Below, in pieces: positions 53,321 to 60,000 of a DNA stretch of 60,000 nt. The notes beneath the pieces were generated by a model that saw only the letters and a list, made by a program, of their open reading frames with translations, did not search any database and was not told the origin of the DNA. Position numbers and translations under genes: made by a program. Numbering within the stretch: the stretch's first letter is position 1; each line of letters starts with the position of its first letter. Origin of the DNA: Cristatella mucedo (lineage: Eukaryota > Bryozoa > Phylactolaemata > Cristatellidae). The stretch covers positions 8,220,001 through 8,280,000 of the forward strand of contig WPIO01000005.1 of assembly GCA_009760855.2 (NCBI GenBank), read 5' to 3'.

Positions 53321-53324
53321 GAGA

Positions 53325-53615
53325 AATAATAATAATGATAATAATAATGCACTTGATAAAGCGCCTTCAGAGAACTCAATCTCTCTCTAGGCGCTTTACA
53401 TTTGTTGCAAAGGGAAATGCAATTGACTGGTGAGTAATATCATGCTTGATAAACGAACAAAATGGGTAACATGGTTAGGGGTGACATGCACAGGGTCAGC
53501 ATGCAAATGTGGTTAGTGGCAGCATGCACAGTGTCAGCACCCTTAAGTACATGAAGGACGAATCACAGGGGCCCACTAAATGCTGTCCTAAATAGGTGTG
53601 TTTAAGTTAACACTA
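53325..53615 (-). mobile_element. LINE-A 3' end (minus)
   Basis: (AAT)n run then the reverse 3'-UTR (TGATAAAGCGCCTTCAGAGA, ACATGGTTAGGGGTGACATG, GACGAATCACAGGGGCCCAC). Well preserved, 5'-truncated. Confidence 0.88.
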
Positions 53616-54500
53616 CAGTTCAACGAATTGCCGCATGAGAATGATTTTGGCATGAATGATTGCTGGGGAAGAGACCACCATGCCCCTTCGGAGTAGGAAT
53701 AGACTTGAGGTCACAGTTCGCGTTTTTTACCGTCACCAGTTTGGCTTCAATCTGGATACAGGAGGGCTACGAGGGCAAAATGAAAAATCTCTCAAGTCAA
53801 CGAGTGGCGGCTTAGCCACGGTTAACTGATTCGAAAACAAAGCAAGGCGACTGTGGCTTGAAGTTCATGTTTTGGCCATTTCACGGGCTTTCAATATCTG
53901 CTTGCGGGCGAGTCTTAGAATTATGGCCTTTGATGCGACTATCCTTTGACGTCTGCTTATTGCCAGACACGCTCGATGTGTGTTTAGGGCTGTAATCCTT
54001 AGATAAGGACAGTGTATATAAGGGCCAAGATGGGAGCGCTGAGACAGTTGGCGACCGCCGTGTGCAGGTCCGAGAGAGGGCTCACCCAAAATACACGTTT
54101 GAGTCCTTCGAGGACTGGCCGATTCGTGCCGGAGCGTTCCATCAGTAGTGGCGTGCTTCGACTGTGTCGTATTCATCTTGCAGCGACCTTGTTAAGGCTA
54201 GCCCAACAAATAAGGGCGGCATTCGAGGTTTGGACAGCAGCGCTAAACTCCTTCCCGAGGGTTCGAAGTTACGATATGGAATCAGAGGACTTAAAAATTT
54301 CATGCAGTCTCCGGTTATAATTTCTTAATGCTTATACAAAGCTGAGATTTTATGGAGCGGGTTTTTATGAAACAAATTAAAGTAACGAGCAAACAGGCAC
54401 ACAGCTTACGAGCTAGAAAACGTACTCGTGGTAATTTCTGACCAGAACGCGACTACGAGCGGCGACAAACAAGGCGCGCCTCATTCGAGGGCATCTGTTA
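53616..54500. other. Intergenic, possible TATA-type promoter
   Basis: GTGTATATAAGGGCCAAG at about 54012-54029 is a good TATA box, but no gene follows that I can support. It could belong to an LTR. The rest is unassigned. Confidence 0.35.
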
Positions 54501-54965
54501 TTTTGAGAGGTACTAGCACCAAAATCGAGCTAAAAGGTAATAATATTAAAAAGTGTAGGGACATGCAGCGGAGCAGCAGCTCCAGCTTCGGCCACGCGTT
54601 CCTTAGCTTTAAGTTTCTGCTGCGACTGCCGCAGGTACGTTCGTGGAATGAGTGGTCGCTGAGAGCCTTCGGCTGCAGAGGCTCTCAGCAGCGCCGCTTC
54701 GACTCCGAGCGTCAAAAAACCAAGGCGCCACGCGACTCGAGGATCTTCGCGCTATTTTGAGAGGCAATGACGTCAAAGTTGCGCCAAAACATTAAGATGA
54801 AATCTTGATATCTACACAATGCCGATCACTTCCGGCGTTGACCATGACCCGTAGCCTCAAGTTTTGCACTGCCACCATTAGCGAGATAGTAGAATACCAG
54901 ACTAGCCTCCAGGGCAGCAGATTTACGAGGCGCCGTCTCTTATGCTGATCCGCCGGACGTATTTG
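54501..54965. other. Downstream flank of transporter copy 2
   Basis: 54715-54965 matches 23230-23490 downstream of copy 1, including ACTCGAGGATCTTCG and TTTTGCACTGCCACC, so it is in the duplicated unit and is probably 3'-UTR. Confidence 0.6.
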
Positions 54966-55144
54966 TCATTCACCGTCAGCGCCCTTGTGGCCGCCGGCAG
55001 TCGCTGCGGTCGTGGCGCCAGCTGCAGCCTTCCGTCGTCGGCACAAAGCGACGTAGGGCGGCACGACCACGAGCGACGCGGCCACCGAGAAGCAGCCGCA
55101 CACGATCCAATTGGTCGACTCGCCGACACTCGAACCCATCGAAC
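54966..55144 (-). CDS. Transporter copy 2, exon 4
   Basis: Same length (179 bases) and nearly the same sequence as 23491-23669: acceptor CATCGGCAG, then GSMGSSVGESTNWIVCGCFS, the rest of TM12, and a tail ending GADGE with TGA at 54968-54966. A Cys replaces the Leu of copy 1 only in an alternative reading; the frame is intact. Confidence 0.83.
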
Positions 55145-55399
55145 CTGCCGATGAAGGAGAGCGAACGATATTTCGCTGCAGGTAGACGCGCTGGACAGAC
55201 AAACAGGGCGGCGTGCGCAAACGATGGCGTCGTGCTGCAACTAAGTCAATTTAACAAACTGCACAACTGGCTAAGAGCGTATCAAAAGCGAGAAGTGCCT
55301 CAGCGCTGCTCCTTAGAGTGTCGTTAAACGACGATAGTTGCTCAACATTTGAGGGCCATCCAGTGACCTATAAAGGAAGACAAAACATCCTAGAAAAAA

Positions 55400-55560
55400 C
55401 AAGCCTTGCTGATTTAGCAGCCTAATTTTTTGCAGCGGCAGAAGAGTCTCGATGGCTATTACAAGCGCTTGCAGACAGCTATACAGGATCGCCCGATGCA
55501 GGACTAGAACCCACGACTGGGTCTTGAAGAGCGGAGCGCCTTACACCTGGGCCAAGTCCC
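55400..55560 (-). mobile_element. SINE-A copy (minus)
   Basis: Reverse tail (TTGCTGATTTAGCAGCC...GCAGCGGCAGAAGAG), body (GCGCTTGCAGACAGC) and B-box region (CAGGACTAGAACCCACGAC). Confidence 0.78.
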
Positions 55561-56959
55561 TGGATAGTACCTGCAGAGATGGACTGACGCCTTTTAATTC
55601 CAGCAGAAGGAACCGGGCCGGAGTGACCGCCACGCTGGCTAAAAAACTACCGAGCCTGTCAGCGTGTGGGTCCGCTGATCTCTACCAGAAGAGGGTGGTG
55701 GCTGGGCAAGTCGGGCGAAGTACCGTACCAAAGGGGGCAGGGTGGCACATGTCCCCGGATGTTGGATTAGGGGCACTAGATCGGGGGGGGGGGCGCCAAA
55801 ATGGGCACCTGATACTGGGGGCGCCTGATATTTGGCTTGAGGATGCTCCATCTGTGCAGTTCTTCTCCGAATGCTCACAATATCCTAGGAACACCACTGG
55901 TCGGGCGGGCGCATCGAACCGCGGGAAGTTCGATCTGCTTACATGCCACCTAGCCATAGATTACGAAACAACTGGCAACTAAGTCATAGGATTCACGGAT
56001 ACTAAGTTGACAGTCGCAATTGGGCCGATTCATAACCTCAGCTTTTCTGTAGCGAGGGGCACCCGGTCGGCAGATGCCAAACAGCGGCGCTCGCCCGTTG
56101 GCAGTTCCGGCGCGCGCCCAGTGAAGGAGATGCCGAACCAGGCGACCTAACTGGTGGCATACCTGACGCGAGGCATGCCCCTGGCCGCCGCGGCGGGCTC
56201 ACATACCATCCGTGGAGGGTATCTCTGCTCGTCACCGAGCCGCTGGATTCTTCTATACATCCCGGTGAGCTTTTACACCAACCTTCCCGTTTACCGGGAC
56301 CGCCGTTGCATGTCCCTCCGTTCACCATCTGAGAACGAAAGCGTTGTGATCCTCTTCCGAAAGACCATTTTTTGGCCTTCCGTACAATTCAGGCTTCCCC
56401 TCGATTCGACGCTAGCAGAGCAGAGTTCTCTCGGCGGCGGCGCGGGCTGCGGTGAGCGATCGGCCGCCGGGTGTGCAAAACGAGGCCGAGCTAACGGCGA
56501 GTTAAAGTGACGCGAGTGCGACAGAAACCACGAAAAAGCTTCAGCCAACTGAAATGATCGGATGAAGATTAACGGTTGCGATGCGAGAAACATTCATATT
56601 GAAACAGAACGTATTTAAAAAAATCTAAGGCACGTACTTTTTCGATCCGCTTAATTGCTTAATTGTCACTTCATTGAATGCCGTCTTTAACGCGACGGTG
56701 TTACAAGCTGGGTGTAGCGGCTCGCACGTCCCAGATACGCTCGGCCGAAAACACAGAGCTCATAATGTTGCTAGTCACAGTCGACACGCGACGAATACCG
56801 GCTAAGCTCTGAAAGTCATATCGTGGCTTGCGACTTGTGTGTGGTGCACCAAGGTATGCACGCGGGTATAGTCCTTTTGCTTATGAGTGCAAACCCAGTC
56901 CTAACCCGTCATTTTCTAGCAATTTTAGGAAGCGTTAAACGAGGCCACTGATTGAAAGG

Positions 56960-57270
56960 AGGCTGACTTGACTGTGTAGCCGTGTAGCCAATGTAGTCCT
57001 TCAAGTCAAAAGCCACTTTGGAACAGGACACCAGAATTTCGTGCAGACGCTAAAGAAGATATTCCGATTGAGCCCATTTTGAGGGATAAGTTTTCCAACT
57101 TCCGAGTAGCATTAAGTTTACCCGTAGCTAATAAGTTGGTTTTATCGTCATTCATTTTGAGAAAATTTGCTTCCAACCGAGTCCAGATGTCGGAAATACA
57201 TGCAGTAAGAAAGTTAAGAGAATTTCACATGCTGGAAGGCCGGGAGGGATCAAAGCACAGACGCAGCAGG
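56960..57270 (-). mobile_element. LINE-A RT fragment (minus)
   Basis: Aligns with 31620-31930: GCCACTTTGGAACAGGACAC, TAATAAGTTGGTTTTATCGT, ACATGCAGTAAGAAAGTTAAGAGAATTTCA, GGCCGGGAGGGATCAAAGCA. It covers the region after the RT catalytic box and has no 3' end. Confidence 0.8.
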
Positions 57271-57510
57271 CTTCTGCGAGCCAACCTCACAAAACTTCAA
57301 AAGATCGCAGGTGGCGAGCGAAGTGGACTCCTGACTTAGCTCGTGACTTTCACCCTGCCAAGGCGCCGACAGCTCCATCCGGGCACGCCCAGACGCCGGC
57401 GGCTTCCTCGCAGGAGCGTGAGGCTCTCTCCAAAACGCGGCGAAAGAAGTCTCGCCCGAGTCACCGTAGGTAGCCGGAGAGAGGGGGCGGAGGCACGCGA
57501 AAGAGCTCAC

Positions 57511-58760
57511 CGATCAGAATGGGTCCGACGAAGTAGCCGAGGCCATTCATGAAGTTGTAGAGCGCAATCACGGTGGCGAAGTCGCGAGGTTCCACGGCCT
57601 CGGACAGGACGCCCATGAAAAGCGACACCACGATCCCCAGCCACCAGCCGAACAGCGCCGACAGAGCGGCGAACGAGCCGAAAACGAATGGCACGGCTGG
57701 CACGACGAGGACGCATGCGCCGCACATGGCGGCCGCCAGCAGATACAGCAGGCACCTGTCGTACTGGCGCTGTCCGAGCACGGTCGTGACGACAGAGGCG
57801 GCGAGAAAGCCGACGCCGTTCAGCGCGACGGCTAGCGCCGTGTTGTCGTCGCTGATGGCGTTCGAAGTGGCCAGCAGCGGCCACAGTGCGTCGACGGACG
57901 ATGAGCAGGCGCCCCAGAAGAACGGGTTCAAGATGTGCATCCACACCTCCCATTTCGACAGCAAGCCGAGGATTCCTTGCGTTGCGTCGAGCCTCGAACT
58001 GGCAGTGGGAGACGCGCAAGCATCGGCCAATGCGGCCTTCTGCGCCGCCGCCTCGGCATCGGCGGCGCTGCCGTCGGCGAGCAACGACAAGTTGTCGCTG
58101 AGCTCCAGGGCTTGGCGTCCTGCCCAGTCGGTAGAACGGGTCGCGGCGGAAGCATCGACGGACACAGCGTCGGCGGCGGCAGACGCGTCGACAACATTCA
58201 CATAACCACCGTCCTCGCCTTCGGCAGCAGCAGCAGCGGCGGCGGCGGCAGCGGCGGCGGGCCCGGTGCTCGGCGGGCCGGCGAACGAACCGCGCCAGCT
58301 CTTCTCCGCGAACGTCATGATGCATTCGATCTCGGCGCCGTCGAGAACGTCGTCGGCGGACGGCTGCGCCACCTCCGACTTTGAGACGACCCCGTTCGGT
58401 CGGCGAAGAAGCACTGCAGAGGTGGCCGCTGTGGCGGCCGCCTTCCGCCGGCAGCTACCGCACAGAGAGCTCTCTAACGGTTTGAATGTGAGGCCGCACA
58501 GTGCGTTGACGGTCACGATGCACGCGCTGAAGACGAGTGCATTCGCGTGGCCCGCCGAGTCGATCACCGCTTGCAGTACGGGCGGTAAGACGATGGAGCC
58601 AATGCCCTGGCCTAAGCCCACCACCGGAAATGCAATGTGCTTCCGTTCGTCGAAGTACTCGCCGAGGACGGCCATGCTCGTGCTGAATGGGCACGCAATG
58701 CCCAATCCTGAAACGACGGCGGTCGCGGGTAAAGTGTGCAAAGTCTTTTCAAGACAGGCG
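57511..58760 (-). CDS. Transporter copy 2, exon 3
   Basis: A paralogue of 26170-27423 with high similarity except in the cytoplasmic loop between TM6 and TM7, which here has a longer Ala run. The frame is open from at least 58741 to the GTGAGC donor at 57510. Blocks include PFSTSMAVLGEYFDERKHIA, WEVWMHILNPFFWGACSSSV and MNGLGYFVGPILIG. The position of the copy-1 acceptor (TTGCAG) reads CGCGA here, so the 5' border is uncertain (58760 is approximate). Exons 1 and 2 would lie beyond 60000 if present. Function as for copy 1, provided that it is spliced. Confidence 0.82.
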
Positions 58761-60000
58761 AGCTGTGGACTCGCGACAGCACGCTATGCGGCTTGCACTG
58801 TTACCGTCTCACTGGACGAGTGCTTAAAACGCCATGCATTAATCAAACCAAGAAGATGCACGTAGTACACCTTCTGAGGGCTAGCCACCTAGACGTGCAT
58901 GTAGACGTTTGACTTGATATAGATGATTGATCAACATCTGCTTAAGGCTAAATTTTGAGAACATACAGGAAATATCAGTCAAGCAGTCGAATATTCATAT
59001 AGAGTACCTTTTAAAAGGCAAACTTGCTAGAGATTGGGGTTTTAAGTTTCGACGACTTTCACTCAAAGGACAGCTTTTAGAAAATGATAATGCAAACCAT
59101 ATCTAGCTTGTAAGCGAAATTAAACCAACATATCTACAAACAAAAATTATCGATCGTTTTATCACATGCGCCGTGTACCTTAACTTATGGAACCTTGGTA
59201 CAACACGGTGCATGTTTGCCGCTTATTGAGTTGCATGCATTTGACTTTTAAACAGCTTCATTTACGGTATAACTTTTTGCATTAATAATTCCAAAACTAG
59301 GTCACTGTGGATCAACATGAAATTTAAAATGCAAGTTCAGCTCTATTTGTACTTCATTGTAGTAGCTCATTTCTGTTGTCGGCTGATCTGGTTTTGCTAT
59401 TGCTATTTATGCTTGCACAGTTGAAATGTCAAGGACGGTTGATTAAATGAATACACGATGAAGAGATAGGTACAACTTTTATTTGCTCACAACACGCTGC
59501 TTCCGTTTACTTTCGGGTTAGACGTTTGCCTAATCCTTTCTAAATGCTTTCCTTTCATGTGGAAATCTTCAAAACTTCAGATCTTTTTTCATATGTTAGT
59601 AAAAGCAATTATTTGAGTTCGTGACCAATTAGACTAGTATTTTTTCGATATTTACTTTAAAAGAGAGTGTCAACTTTAGTTCTGCAACCGCTACGGCAGA
59701 GTTTCATCAGAGTTTCATGCTGAACTTCTTGGAATTTCCGCTGCTCGAAATAGAGTTGCAACTTCATAGGAAAATGCTAAAAAACCTCCAAAATTTCTTA
59801 TCCGATCGTCGTGCAAAGTTGTTCTTTGTATTTGGGCTTGGCCGACTGGTCAGAAGTTTTCCACCACCTTATTAGAGGGGTGAGATCCGCGAGTCGGCCA
59901 AGATGGCGGGCCGGCTAGGGCTAGTAGCAGGATGGGTAGTTGACGAGACTGAGAGTGTTTGAATAGGACAGCCGGTCTGTGACGCATCATCAGATAAGCC
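58761..60000. other. Intron 2 of transporter copy 2 (partial)
   Basis: 58870-59650 is AT-rich and has no counterpart in copy 1; from about 59660 to 59830 the sequence again matches 27545-27720. No gene is seen in the remainder. Confidence 0.55.

Larger units (their letters stand above)
55145..57510. other. Intron 3 of transporter copy 2
   Basis: 2.37 kb, phase 1, GTGAGC donor and CAG acceptor. It contains a SINE-A (55400-55560), a poly-G run (about 55787), a LINE-A piece (56960-57270) and otherwise unassigned DNA. The end near exon 3 resembles intron 3 of copy 1, while the transposon content differs. Confidence 0.7.

Overview
The window is repeat-rich DNA from an animal nuclear genome, most likely an invertebrate; the phylum cannot be fixed from the sequence. 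The evidence is an intron-containing SLC16-type transporter gene with good splice sites, many L2/CR1-like LINE remnants with trinucleotide tails, tRNA-derived SINEs, long (GA)n/(CT)n microsatellites, and one large AT-rich DNA element with terminal inverted repeats.

Region 1 (1-3002) is left flank: a (GA)n microsatellite, unassigned DNA, and a minus-strand coding-like stretch of unknown identity (1880-2993). Region 2 (3003-17210) is a 14.2-kb Polinton/Maverick-type (adintovirus-like) integrated virus. It has ~220-bp inverted repeats beginning AGTAGTTA and a CAGCA direct repeat on both sides. From left to right it carries a family-B DNA polymerase, an acidic protein, several small proteins, penton-like proteins (two clear tandem paralogues), a Gly-rich/charged protein, a double jelly-roll major capsid protein, a YqaJ/lambda-exonuclease-like PD-(D/E)XK nuclease, a phage-like fibre protein, a Cys-rich minus-strand protein, an rve-family integrase, and two minus-strand genes next to the right repeat. 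Nearly every long gene is broken by stops or frameshifts, so this is a dead fossil. I find no packaging ATPase and no capsid-maturation protease.

Region 3 (17211-23490) is mostly SINE and LINE debris. Region 4 (23491-38141) is a four-exon minus-strand gene for a monocarboxylate-transporter-like protein. Its exons join in frame to 590 codons, and its introns are filled with LINEs, SINEs and a dispersed repeat. Region 5 (38142-54965) is intergenic and dominated by LINE fragments, including one nearly full-length copy (about 40420-43330) and several nested insertions, plus SINEs, LTR-like pieces and long microsatellites. Region 6 (54966-60000) is the 3' half of a second, tandem copy of the transporter gene (exons 3 and 4); its upstream exons lie beyond the window.

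The integrated virus was self-contained: polymerase and exonuclease for replication and recombination, integrase for insertion, and jelly-roll capsid proteins plus fibre for the virion. The two transporter genes are a local duplication that includes intron and 3'-flank sequence. The two SINE families have tails resembling the LINE 3' end, which suggests the LINE mobilised them.
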